Part shown: one piece after another, positions 1 to 6,837 of the stretch | Numbering within the stretch: the first letter of the stretch is position 1 | Layout: every line of letters begins with the position of its first letter | Source of the DNA: Lachnospiraceae bacterium UBA3692 | GTDB lineage: Bacteria; Bacillota; Clostridia; Lachnospirales; Lachnospiraceae | Assembly: GCA_002372815.1 (NCBI GenBank) | Contig: DFIR01000019.1 | Span: 300 to 16,866, forward strand | DNA length: 16,567 nt | Reading direction: 5' to 3' | Notes under the pieces: generated by a model | What the model saw: only the letters and a program-made list of their open reading frames with translations | What the model was told of the DNA's origin: nothing | The model's database searches: none | Program-made: the position numbers and the translations under genes

Positions 1-299
1 AGGAGGACAGCCACCTCGGCGACTTCATCCAGGACGAGAACGTCCCCGTGCCGGCGGAAGCCGCCGCCTTCACGCTCCTCAAGGAGCAGCTGAAGGAAGT
101 GCTCGAGACCCTCACAGAGCGCGAGCAGAAGGTCCTGCGCCTCCGCTTCGGCCTGGACGACGGCAAGGCGCGCACACTGGAAGAGGTCGGCAAGGAGTTC
201 AACGTGACGCGTGAGCGGATCCGGCAGATCGAAGCCAAGGCGCTCCGCAAGCTCCGCCATCCTTCCAGAAGCCGCAAGCTCAAGGATTATCTCGACTGA
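1..299 (+). CDS. rpoD: RNA polymerase primary sigma factor, C-terminal part (5' truncated by window edge)
   Basis: This is the end of the housekeeping sigma factor, which directs RNA polymerase to -10/-35 promoters. The reading frame enters at base 3, and 98 residues are visible up to the TGA at 297-299. The first residues, EDSHLGDFI, match the conserved end of the region 3 linker. Region 4 follows: LTEREQKVLRLRFGL is region 4.1. TLEEVGKEFNVTRERIRQIE is the region 4.2 helix-turn-helix that contacts the -35 element. The protein ends in the typical KLRHPSRSRKLKDYLD tail. The gene is followed 11 nt later by trmK, the usual Firmicutes order (sigA-yqfN-yqfO), so the genes are probably cotranscribed. 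The consensus -35/-10 boxes seen elsewhere in the window fit this sigma factor. Identity is nearly certain; only the start is missing. Confidence 0.97.
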   Translation, partial: EDSHLGDFIQDENVPVPAEAAAFTLLKEQLKEVLETLTEREQKVLRLRFGLDDGKARTLEEVGKEFNVTRERIRQIEAKALRKLRHPSRSRKLKDYLD

Positions 300-310
300 C
301 AGGCGGGCAC

Positions 311-1102
311 ATGGAGAGAAAGAGAACGCCGGTCGTCCTGGCGCCCCGCCTGCAGGCCATCGCGGACCTGGTCCCCGGCGGCGGCCGGATCTGTGACGTC
401 GGATGCGACCACGCACACATCCCGCTCTACCTGCTCTTTCAGGAGCGGATCCCCGGGGCGCTCGCCATGGACGTGATCCCGGGTCCCCTCGAGAAGGCAG
501 AGAGCAATATCCGCCGCTACGAGACAGACCGCATCCGGGGAAAGATCGAGCTGCGCCTGTCGGACGGGCTGGATGCCTATGTGCCGGGGGAGGCGGAGAC
601 ACTCGTCATCGCGGGCATGGGCGGCTGGATGATCCGCAAGATCCTGCTCCGCGAGCCTGAGAAGACCCGGAGCTTCACCGCCATGGTGCTGCAGCCGCAG
701 TCCGATCACGGAATCGTCCGGAGTGCGATCCGTGAACTGGGATGGTCGATCGACGAGGAGCGCATGGCGCGGCAGGACGGCAAATACTACCAGGTCATCC
801 GGGCAGTCCCGGCTGACAGGCCGGAGACGGCCGCTCCGGAAGTCCCGCTGTGGGGCCCGGAAGTGACCGCGGAGGAATCCCTCGCCTGCGAGGACCGCTT
901 CGGGCCGGTCCTGCTGGCTCGTCTGGATCCTGACCTGCAGGACTACCTGCGGTGGCAGGAGGACGTCACCGGGAGGATCGAGGACGCGCTGCGGACAGGC
1001 GGGAGGGACGCGCAGAGCGCCATGAAACTGAAGGAGACAGAAAAGGAGCGGCACTATCTGCGGACGGCGCTGCGCCTGTATGAGGAGATAGAGCAGAGAT
1101 GA
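311..1102 (+). CDS. trmK: tRNA (adenine(22)-N1)-methyltransferase TrmK
   Basis: A 263-aa cytoplasmic SAM-dependent enzyme of the TrmK/YqfN family, which methylates N1 of A22 in tRNA. The N-terminal Rossmann domain shows motif I (ICDVGCDHAHIPLYL, about residues 27-41). Residues 98-110 (LVIAGMGGWMIRK) carry the family GMGG signature, and LQPQSD (127-132) corresponds to the catalytic-loop LQP motif of the family. The C-terminal third, rich in charged helices, fits the family's coiled-coil tail. The ATG at 311 is preceded by AGGCGG at 301-306. The stop overlaps the next start (ATGA, 1099-1102), which indicates translational coupling to the nif3-family gene. Length is slightly above the usual 230-240 aa. 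The assignment rests on motifs plus position after rpoD. Confidence 0.93.
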   Translation: MERKRTPVVLAPRLQAIADLVPGGGRICDVGCDHAHIPLYLLFQERIPGALAMDVIPGPLEKAESNIRRYETDRIRGKIELRLSDGLDAYVPGEAETLVIAGMGGWMIRKILLREPEKTRSFTAMVLQPQSDHGIVRSAIRELGWSIDEERMARQDGKYYQVIRAVPADRPETAAPEVPLWGPEVTAEESLACEDRFGPVLLARLDPDLQDYLRWQEDVTGRIEDALRTGGRDAQSAMKLKETEKERHYLRTALRLYEEIEQR

Positions 1103-1881
1103 GACTATCCGCGCTTCTCAGAGAAATCGAAGAGTACTGCCCGGCTTCCTACGCGCTCTCCTGGGACAACAGCGGACTGCAGTGCGGGAGCAGGGACCAG
1201 GAGATCGAAACGGTGATGCTGGCTCTGGACGCGACGGGCGATGTCATCGAGGAGGCCGCCGAAGAGGGCGCAGATCTCCTGATCACGCATCATCCGCTGC
1301 TGTTCCGCGGGATCAAAAGCGTCTCCGATGACGACCATGTCGGAAGACGTCTCCTGCGGATGATCCGGTCCGGGATCGCCTGCTACGCGATGCACACCAA
1401 CTTCGATGTGATCGGCATGGCGGATGAGGCGGCCGATATGCTGCGCCTGTGCGACCGGGAGGTCCTGATGCCCACCTGCGAGGGCGACCACGTGGTGGAG
1501 GGCATCGGCAGGGTCGGCAACCTTCTCGAGCACATGTCGCTGCGCGACTGCGCGGAGTGGGTGCGGGACGTCTTCGACATTCCGCATGTGAGAGTCTACG
1601 GAGACCCGGACCAGCCTGTGATCACCTGTGCGGTGCTCCCGGGCTCCGGACACGACGAGATCGATCTCGCGCTGCAGAAAGGCGCGGATGTGATGATCAC
1701 CGGCGACATCAGCCACCACGACGGACTGGACGCCGTGGAGAAGGGGATCGCCGTGATCGACGCCACCCACTACGGCATCGAGAAGCTGTTCGTCCCGTAT
1801 ATGGAGAAGTACATGACCGGGGAGTTCCCGGAACTGAAGATCCTGAAGGCACACGAGAAGGAACCGTTCACACTGGTCTGA
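1099..1881 (+). CDS. Nif3-like dinuclear metal centre protein (YqfO/YbgI family)
   Basis: A 260-aa member of the NIF3/DUF34 family, cytosolic proteins binding two metal ions. The family is sometimes annotated as GTP cyclohydrolase I type 2, but its true reaction is unsettled. The five metal ligands known from E. coli YbgI have clear counterparts: H64 and H65 in ITHHPLLF, D103 in HTNFD, and H224 and E228 in DATHYGIE. GDISHHD (202-208) is also a family signature. Compared with Bacillus YqfO (about 370 aa), this protein lacks the central PII-like insertion, so it is the short form. Its start overlaps the trmK stop by 4 nt, and TrmK-Nif3 adjacency is widespread in Firmicutes. Family membership is secure; biochemical function is not. 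Confidence 0.93.
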   Translation: MRLSALLREIEEYCPASYALSWDNSGLQCGSRDQEIETVMLALDATGDVIEEAAEEGADLLITHHPLLFRGIKSVSDDDHVGRRLLRMIRSGIACYAMHTNFDVIGMADEAADMLRLCDREVLMPTCEGDHVVEGIGRVGNLLEHMSLRDCAEWVRDVFDIPHVRVYGDPDQPVITCAVLPGSGHDEIDLALQKGADVMITGDISHHDGLDAVEKGIAVIDATHYGIEKLFVPYMEKYMTGEFPELKILKAHEKEPFTLV

Positions 1882-1907
1882 AACACACGCGCGGAAAGGA
1901 GGAAGCA

Positions 1908-3566
1908 ATGCCCACAGTCATGGTCGGCGGCAAGATCCGTCAGTTTGAGAAAGGCACCACGTTTGAAAATGTCGTCAGAGAATTCCAGCCGCAGTACAAC
2001 AATTCCATTGCCCTCGTCTACTTCAACGGCAAGCTCTGCGAGCTGTGCAAGCGCCTGGAGAAGGACGGCGCCGTCACCTTCGTCACCACGGCCGACGAAA
2101 AGGGCCACAGGGCTTACGTCCGCACCGCGCACATGATGCTGGTCAAGGCCGTCCGGAACATTCTCGGCGAAGCGGGAAGGACCGCACACGTCAAGATCGA
2201 GTTCACGCTCGGGAACGCCTACTACTGCTCGCTGAAGGGCACACCGGTGCCGGACGAAGCGTTCTGCACGATGGTGAAGGAAGAGATGCAGCGCATGGCG
2301 GAGAAGGCGCTTCCGATCACCAAAAAGACCTATCCCATCGGCGACGCGCTCGAACTGTTCCGCCGCCAGAACATGGAGGACAAGGTGCGGCTGTTCCACT
2401 TCCGCATCAGCTCCACGGTGAACGTCTACAATCTGGAAGGATTCTATGACTATTTCTACGGGTACATGCTCCCTTCGACGCAGTATGTGACCCTCTTCGA
2501 CGTCGTGCCCTACAAGGGCGGCCTGCTGCTGATCCTGCCGTCGAAGGACGATCCCTTCCACCTGCGGGACTTCGAGGACCAGGAGAGCCTCTTCGAGCAG
2601 CTGATGCTGTCCACGAAGTGGGGCGAGCTCGTGGATATCAGCACGGTGGGAGACCTGAACGCCAAGATCTGCGGCGGGCACTGCAGCGACATGATCCTGG
2701 TGCAGGAGGCCCTGCAGGAGCGCAGGATCGGAGAGATCGCGCAGCAGATCTATGACCGGGAAGCCGTCAAGTTCGTGCTGGTCGCCGGCCCCAGTTCGTC
2801 CGGCAAGACGACCTTCGCCCACAGGCTGTCCATCCAGCTCCGCTCCTTCGGCCTGAAGCCGCACATCATCAGCATGGACGACTACTTCGTCAACCGCGAG
2901 AAGACGCCGATCGACATCGACGGCAATTACAACTTCGACGTGCTCGAGGCCATCGATCTGGACCTCTTCAACGACGACATGCTGGATCTGCTGGACGGCG
3001 AGGAAGTGGAGCTCCCGACCTTCGACTTCAAGCTCGGCAAGCGCGTGTACAAGGGACGCAGGCTGAAGCTGGAAGAGGACGACATCCTGCTGATCGAAGG
3101 GATCCACGGCCTCAACCCGAAGGCGACGGCCGAACTGCCCGACGAGAACAAGTTCAAGGTCTATATCAGCGCGATGACCAGCCTGAATATCGACGAGCAC
3201 AACCGGATCCCCTCCACGGACGCCCGGCTGATCCGCCGGATGGTCCGCGATTCCTGGAACCGCAGCTACGACGCGCGCACGACCATCGAGGGCTGGCGCA
3301 AGGTCCGGGACGGCGAAGGGAAATTCGTCTTCCCCTTCCAGGAGTCCGCGGATGCCGTCTTCAACTCGGCGCTCATCTATGAGCTCGCGGTGCTCAAGCA
3401 GTTTGCGGAACCGCTCCTCTTCAATGTGAAGACGAACGACCCGGCCTACTACGAGGCGAAGCGCCTCCTGAAGTTCCTTTCCTACATCGTCGGCGTGGAC
3501 ACCTCCGCGGTCCCCGTCAACTCGATCTGCAGGGAATTCGTCGGCGGCGGGTGTTTCCCGATCTGA
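1908..3566 (+). CDS. TGS-domain nucleoside (uridine) kinase-like protein
   Basis: A 552-aa protein with two halves. Residues 1-60 look like a TGS domain. Residues 60-260 resemble the threonyl/alanyl-tRNA synthetase second additional domain, but the classical HxxxH signature is not present (AHMMLVKAV at 74-82). Residues 288-490 are a uridine kinase/phosphoribulokinase-type P-loop kinase: Walker A GPSSSGKTT at 294-302, SMDDYFVNRE at 322-331 as the substrate-site motif, and LLIEGIHGLN at 394-403 as Walker B. The family is annotated as nucleoside kinase, with pyrimidine ribonucleoside phosphorylation the inferred activity; I cannot confirm the substrate. The ATG at 1908 follows a strong AAAGGAGG (1895-1902) and fits the TGS start. 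The in-frame extension to 1449 lies inside nif3 and was discarded. No terminator separates it from the rnpB promoter 4 nt downstream. Confidence 0.88.
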   Translation: MPTVMVGGKIRQFEKGTTFENVVREFQPQYNNSIALVYFNGKLCELCKRLEKDGAVTFVTTADEKGHRAYVRTAHMMLVKAVRNILGEAGRTAHVKIEFTLGNAYYCSLKGTPVPDEAFCTMVKEEMQRMAEKALPITKKTYPIGDALELFRRQNMEDKVRLFHFRISSTVNVYNLEGFYDYFYGYMLPSTQYVTLFDVVPYKGGLLLILPSKDDPFHLRDFEDQESLFEQLMLSTKWGELVDISTVGDLNAKICGGHCSDMILVQEALQERRIGEIAQQIYDREAVKFVLVAGPSSSGKTTFAHRLSIQLRSFGLKPHIISMDDYFVNREKTPIDIDGNYNFDVLEAIDLDLFNDDMLDLLDGEEVELPTFDFKLGKRVYKGRRLKLEEDDILLIEGIHGLNPKATAELPDENKFKVYISAMTSLNIDEHNRIPSTDARLIRRMVRDSWNRSYDARTTIEGWRKVRDGEGKFVFPFQESADAVFNSALIYELAVLKQFAEPLLFNVKTNDPAYYEAKRLLKFLSYIVGVDTSAVPVNSICREFVGGGCFPI

Positions 3567-3570
3567 TGAT

Positions 3571-3599
3571 TTGACAAACACACTGCGCGCAATTAAAAT
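3571..3599 (+). promoter_or_regulatory. Sigma-70/SigA promoter of rnpB
   Basis: TTGACA at 3571-3576 and TAAAAT at 3594-3599 are separated by exactly 17 bp. This is a perfect -35 and a 5/6 -10, predicting a start near 3605-3607. It begins 4 nt after the nucleoside kinase stop and points at the RNase P RNA gene, which needs strong constitutive transcription. Confidence 0.85.
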
Positions 3600-3610
3600 G
3601 TACAGTTGAC

Positions 3611-3632
3611 GCCGGTGCCTTAAGGCACCGGC
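3611..3632 (+). repeat. 22-bp perfect palindrome in the rnpB leader
   Basis: The left arm GCCGGTGCCTT (3611-3621) is followed at once by its exact reverse complement. As RNA it forms a 9-bp GC-rich stem closed by a TTAA loop. It lies about 5 nt after the predicted transcription start and 21 nt before the P1 helix of RNase P RNA. No T-run follows on either strand, so it does not look like a terminator. It could be a 5' stabilising hairpin, a processing signal for pre-RNase P RNA, or a DNA operator. Confidence 0.8.
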
Positions 3633-3652
3633 ATATCCGAAAAGAGAATGAC

Positions 3653-4008
3653 GTGAGTCGGGCGGGTGATCGCGGCTGCAGGTCCCGAAAGGGCGCAGGT
3701 GAGGAAAGTCCGGGCTTCATAGGGCAGGATGCCGGATAACGTCCGGTGGAGGTGACTCCCAGGCCAGTGCAACAGAAATAAACCGCGTGCGCGTCCCGTA
3801 CGCGCGCGTAAGGGTGGAAAGGCAGTGTAAGAGACTACCGTCTCTGTGGTAACACAGAGAGCCATGTAAACCCCATCCGAAGCAAGACCAAGCAGAGAGC
3901 TATGGGCCGGCCCGGTCCGCTCTCAGGTAGGTCGCTCGAGGCCGCCGGCGACGGCGGTCCTAGATAGATGATCATCCAAGACATAACCCGGCTTACAGCC
4001 CGGCTCAC
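3653..4008 (+). ncRNA. rnpB: RNase P RNA (M1-like, type A)
   Basis: Catalytic RNA of ribonuclease P, which removes 5' leaders from pre-tRNAs. Conserved core segments are recognisable in order: GAGGAAAGTCCGGGCTTCAT (3701-3720), AGGGCAGGATGCC, CAGTGCAACAGAAA, GTAAACCCCATCCG, GCAAGACCAA, and CATAACCCGGCTTAC near the 3' end. Terminal helix P1 pairs GTGAGTCGGGC (3653-3663) with GCCCGGCTCAC (3998-4008), with one G-U wobble. The GGU at 3926-3928 (CAGGTAGG), after a P15-like stem, matches the site that pairs with the tRNA 3' CCA. The P15-P16-like hairpin and overall order favour the ancestral type A fold over the Bacillus type B. Length is about 356 nt, usual for the class. A 22-bp palindrome precedes it and an intrinsic terminator follows. 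Confidence 0.95.
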
Positions 4009-4019
4009 AGCCTCTTTTC

Positions 4020-4050
4020 CCGGGACCCGCGGCGGTCCCGGCCATTTTTT
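4020..4050 (+). terminator. Intrinsic terminator of rnpB
   Basis: CCGGGACC (4020-4027) pairs with GGTCCCGG (4034-4041) around a 6-nt loop, and six T residues follow at 4045-4050. It lies 12 nt after RNase P helix P1. The GTPase gene starts only 40 nt further on. Confidence 0.88.
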
Positions 4051-4090
4051 GGAACAGCAACCTCTGTGAATCAGAAAGGAAGGATATACA

Positions 4091-5320
4091 ATGACGAAGA
4101 TCGATGTGATTTCCGGATTTCTCGGCGCCGGAAAGACAACGCTGATCAAGAAGCTCATCAAAGACGCGCTCGCGGACACGAAAGTGGTCCTGATCGAGAA
4201 CGAGTTCGGCGAGATCGGCATCGACGGCGGTTTCCTGAAGGAGGCCGGCATCGAGATCCGCGAGATGAATTCCGGCTGCATCTGCTGCTCGCTGGTCGGC
4301 GATTTCGGCGCTTCCCTGCAGGAAGTCATGCGGACCTACGCGCCCGAGCGGATCCTGATCGAGCCCTCCGGCGTCGGCAAGCTCTCCGACGTCATGAAGG
4401 CCGTGAATGACGCGGCGGATGCCGGCATGGTACTCAACAGCGCCGTGGCCGTCGTGGACGCGTCCAAGTGCAAGCTCTACACAAAGAATTTCGGCGAGTT
4501 CTTCCTGAACCAGATCGAATGCGCCGGCACGATCATCCTGACCAGGACCGACAAGGTCAGCCAGGAGAAGATCGAGGAGTGCGTCGCCCTTCTGCGCGGG
4601 CACAACGAGCACGCCACCATCATCACGACCCCGATCGCCGAGCTGGACGGCAAGATGATCCTGGAGACGATCGAAGGACGTGCGGATCTGCAGGCCCAGC
4701 TCCTCGCGGAAGCCCTGAAGGCGGAAGAAGAGGAAGACGAGGACGAGCACGAGCATCACCATCACGACCACGATGACGACGATGATGACGATGATGACGA
4801 GCATGAGCACCATCACCACCACGATCACGATGACGACGATGATGATGACGAGCATGAGCACCATCATCACCATCACGATCACGATGATGACGACGATGAG
4901 GACGAGCACGAGCACAATCATCACCATCACCACGACGACGAGCACGCCGAGGCGGAAGAGGATGAGTTCGGCAACCGCGTGTACCACACACACGATCACC
5001 ATCACCACCACCATCATCACCACCACGGCCACGATGCGGATGAGATCTTCGGCAGCTGGGGCATGGAGACACCTGTGCTCTACACGGAGGACGAGCTCCG
5101 CGCGATCCTTGCGAAACTGGAGGATGAGGAGCGCTACGGCTTCATCCTGCGCTCGAAAGGCATGCTGAAGACTCCCGACGGCAGCTGGATCCACTTCGAC
5201 TATGTGCCGGAGGAGACCGAGATCCGGAAGGGCGCTGCGGAAGTCACCGGCAAGATCTGCGTGATCGGTGCCCAGCTGAAGGAGGATGCCCTGGAGGAGC
5301 TCTTCAAGAAGAGAGCCTGA
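4091..5320 (+). CDS. G3E-family (CobW/COG0523) metallochaperone GTPase with long His/Asp-rich repeat
   Basis: A 409-aa GTPase of the CobW/ZNG/YciC group, which uses GTP to load or insert metals, zinc being the commonest inferred case in Firmicutes. The G domain shows Walker A GFLGAGKTT (9-17), ENEFGEIGID (37-46), the metal-binding GCICC (62-66), EPSG (91-94) and TRTD (151-154) as the G4 motif. Residues 211-315 are acidic and His-rich, with 42 histidines between 220 and 314 in four related DEHEHHHHDHDDDD-type units, then a polyhistidine run (303-312). Residues 318-409 are the CobW C-terminal domain (FGSWGMETP, GFILRSKGML, WIHFDYVP). The start follows AAAGGAAGG (4075-4083). A second GTPase gene follows after 28 nt. 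No promoter is evident in the 40 nt after the rnpB terminator. The metal specificity is inferred. Confidence 0.92.
   Translation: MTKIDVISGFLGAGKTTLIKKLIKDALADTKVVLIENEFGEIGIDGGFLKEAGIEIREMNSGCICCSLVGDFGASLQEVMRTYAPERILIEPSGVGKLSDVMKAVNDAADAGMVLNSAVAVVDASKCKLYTKNFGEFFLNQIECAGTIILTRTDKVSQEKIEECVALLRGHNEHATIITTPIAELDGKMILETIEGRADLQAQLLAEALKAEEEEDEDEHEHHHHDHDDDDDDDDDEHEHHHHHDHDDDDDDDEHEHHHHHHDHDDDDDEDEHEHNHHHHHDDEHAEAEEDEFGNRVYHTHDHHHHHHHHHHGHDADEIFGSWGMETPVLYTEDELRAILAKLEDEERYGFILRSKGMLKTPDGSWIHFDYVPEETEIRKGAAEVTGKICVIGAQLKEDALEELFKKRA
4742..4945 (+). repeat. In-frame tandem repeat encoding His/Asp blocks
   Basis: Inside the GTPase gene, units of about 51-54 bp start near 4742, 4796, 4847 and 4901. 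Each encodes DEHEH followed by a His run, DH and an Asp run, the last unit being diverged and shorter. Synonymous GAT/GAC and CAT/CAC changes differ between units, so the copies are not freshly duplicated. A separate polyhistidine stretch is coded at about 4997-5026. Confidence 0.85.
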
Positions 5321-5348
5321 TATCGGGACACAGAGAGGATAGAAGATT

Positions 5349-6308
5349 ATGTTCGGTAAGAAACTGAAGCCCGTCTATGTGATCAACGGCTTTCTGGACA
5401 GCGGGAAGTCCTCCTTCTTCTCCTACACGATCGCACAGCCCTATTTCCAGACATCCGGCACGACGCTGCTGATCGTCTGCGAGGAAGGCGAGGTCGAATA
5501 CGAGGAGAAGCTCCTGGCACAGACGCACACCGTGATGGTCACCTTCGACAGCCAGGAGGAGATGAACCCCAGCGCGCTGATGCGCCTGGAGAAGAAGTAC
5601 GACCCGGAGCGCATCCTGATCGAGTACAACGGCATGTGGGATTTCCGCAACTTCAAGATCCCGCACGCGTGGAGACTGGAGCAGCAGATCACGACGATCG
5701 ACGCCTCCACCTTCTCCATGTACTTCACGAACATGCGGTCCCTTCTCGCGGAGCAGCTGCGCAGATCGGAGCTGATCATGTTCAACCGCTGCGACGGGAT
5801 CGACGAGAAGACGCTCGCTTCCTACAAGCGCAATGTCAAGGCGATCAACACGCAGGCGGATATGGTCTTCGAGGACCAGAACGGCGAGATCGACATGACC
5901 ATGGAAGAGGACCTGCCCTATGACCTGCAGCAGGATCCGATCGTGCTGGAAGGACTGGATTACGGCATCTGGTACATCGACGCGATGGAGCATCCCGACC
6001 GCTACGTGGGCAAGCGCATCACCTACACCGGGATGGTCATGATCCCGGAGGCGGGAGACTTCCCGAAGGGATATTTCGTGCCGGGGCGCATGGCGATGAC
6101 CTGCTGCGCCAACGACATGCAGTTCCTGGGCTATGCCTGCCGCAGCGACCAGGCCGCCTCGCTCAAGGAGCGTGAGTGGGTGCGCGTGACCGCGGTCGTC
6201 CGCAAGGAGAACTTCGCGGCCTACAACGGCATGGGCGTGATCCTGGAGGCGGAATCCATCGAGCCCGCCGCGCAGCCGAAAGATCCTGTGATCAACTTTG
6301 CGGGGTGA
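5349..6308 (+). CDS. Divergent G3E-like GTPase fused to a YcgQ-type (DUF1980/TIGR03943) C-terminal domain
   Basis: A 319-aa protein. Residues 8-190 resemble a CobW-type G domain: Walker A NGFLDSGKSS (13-22), LIVCEEGE (41-48) where the ENEFGE motif would be, RILIEYNG (88-95) replacing EPSG, and NRCD (146-149) as the G4 motif. The CxCC metal motif is absent. Residues 205-305 look like the soluble C-terminal domain of YcgQ (YcgQ/YcgR are permease-associated proteins of Zur-regulated loci in Bacillus): GKRITYTGMV, then GRMAMTCCANDMQFLGY (246-262) with a Cys pair at 252-253. No membrane segment is visible. It sits 28 nt after the His-rich GTPase with GAGAGGA at 5333-5339, so the two are likely cotranscribed. 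A role in metal delivery to a transporter is inferred; no permease gene is present here. Confidence 0.78.
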   Translation: MFGKKLKPVYVINGFLDSGKSSFFSYTIAQPYFQTSGTTLLIVCEEGEVEYEEKLLAQTHTVMVTFDSQEEMNPSALMRLEKKYDPERILIEYNGMWDFRNFKIPHAWRLEQQITTIDASTFSMYFTNMRSLLAEQLRRSELIMFNRCDGIDEKTLASYKRNVKAINTQADMVFEDQNGEIDMTMEEDLPYDLQQDPIVLEGLDYGIWYIDAMEHPDRYVGKRITYTGMVMIPEAGDFPKGYFVPGRMAMTCCANDMQFLGYACRSDQAASLKEREWVRVTAVVRKENFAAYNGMGVILEAESIEPAAQPKDPVINFAG

Positions 6309-6360
6309 CAGGCCCCGCACAGCTGTGACTGTCTGATGTCGCAGCACATATAGAAGCGCA

Positions 6361-6406
6361 CAAAGAAATACCGCCCTCCGGAATCTGTTTCCGGGAGGCG
6401 GTATTT
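6361..6406 (-). terminator. Intrinsic terminator of rpsT, possibly bidirectional
   Basis: The arms 6366-6381 and 6391-6406 form a 16-bp stem with one mismatch and one wobble around a 9-nt loop. On the minus strand it is followed by TTTCTTTG, giving a U-rich tail after rpsT. The GTPase-fusion gene converges from the left and ends 57 nt away. The same hairpin may therefore stop both transcripts, although the plus-strand tail (AAATGCTTTCTTTG) is less ideal. Confidence 0.85.
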
Positions 6407-6431
6407 AAATGCTTTCTTTGTGACCTGCTGC

Positions 6432-6698
6432 TCAGCCTTCGATCTTGTTGACAGCGTCAGCGAGACGGGAGACCTTTCTGGCAGCGGTGTTCTTATGAAG
6501 AACGCCCTTGGAAGCAGCGCTGCCGATCGTGGAAGCCGCTGCGCTGAGCGCTGCACCTGCTGCAGCCTTGTCGCCGCTCTCGATCGCCGCACGGACCTTC
6601 TTGATCTCGGTCTTGATCTCGGACTTGACCGCTTTGTTGCGGGCCGCCTTCTTGGCGCTGGTCAGAATTCTCTTCTTGGCAGACTTGATATTTGCCAT
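6432..6698 (-). CDS. rpsT: 30S ribosomal protein bS20
   Basis: An 88-aa basic, Ala/Lys-rich helical protein that binds 16S rRNA early in 30S assembly. The N-terminus MANIKSAKKRILTSAKKAAR, the segment SEIKTEIKKVRAAIESGDK and the C-terminal KGVLHKNTAARKVSRLADAVNK are all typical of bS20. The ATG (complement of 6696-6698) is preceded on the minus strand by GGAGGG (complement of 6708-6713) with a 9-nt spacer. The longer in-frame extension upstream was discarded. The gene is monocistronic, transcribed from a consensus promoter about 130 nt upstream and closed by a strong terminator. Confidence 0.97.
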   Translation of the reverse strand: MANIKSAKKRILTSAKKAARNKAVKSEIKTEIKKVRAAIESGDKAAAGAALSAAASTIGSAASKGVLHKNTAARKVSRLADAVNKIEG

Positions 6699-6771
6699 TG
6701 TCGCTTTCCCTCCATGGAAGATGATGCTTTTGACTACGGATCCTTCTATATTCTCCGTCGGGGATGTGCAG

Positions 6772-6833
6772 CCGCGCATACATCACCGGCATATAGGCAC
6801 AAAGAGAAGACACGGTGCTCTCCGCGCATACAT
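6772..6833 (-). repeat. Direct repeat in the rpsT leader
   Basis: The 12-mer CCGCGCATACAT (plus-strand reading) occurs exactly at 6772-6783 and 6822-6833, 50 nt apart. Both copies lie in the predicted 5' untranslated region of rpsT, one of them at the transcript's 5' end. A CACCG/CGGTG pairing is possible between them. No known leader class was recognised. Confidence 0.6.
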
Positions 6834-6837
6834 ATGA

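Noticed and set aside
1449..1907. N-terminal extension of the nucleoside kinase
   Set aside because: The extension lies in the nif3 gene and is Arg/Gly-rich nonsense. The ATG at 1908 has a strong Shine-Dalgarno and starts the TGS domain.
1770..3581. A 603-aa open frame on the minus strand
   Set aside because: It is antisense to the well-supported nucleoside kinase gene and consists of low-complexity Val/Asp/His/Arg-rich sequence, as expected from the opposite strand of GC-rich coding DNA.
3611..3632. Palindrome as the terminator of the nucleoside kinase operon
   Set aside because: It is downstream of the rnpB promoter and has no T-run on either strand.
4742..4945. Repeats as a CRISPR array
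   Set aside because: The units are contiguous, in frame and code for His/Asp blocks of the GTPase; there are no unique spacers.
4773..5168. Thr/Met-rich 131-aa frame on the plus strand
   Set aside because: It is an out-of-frame reading of the His/Asp repeat of the GTPase gene.
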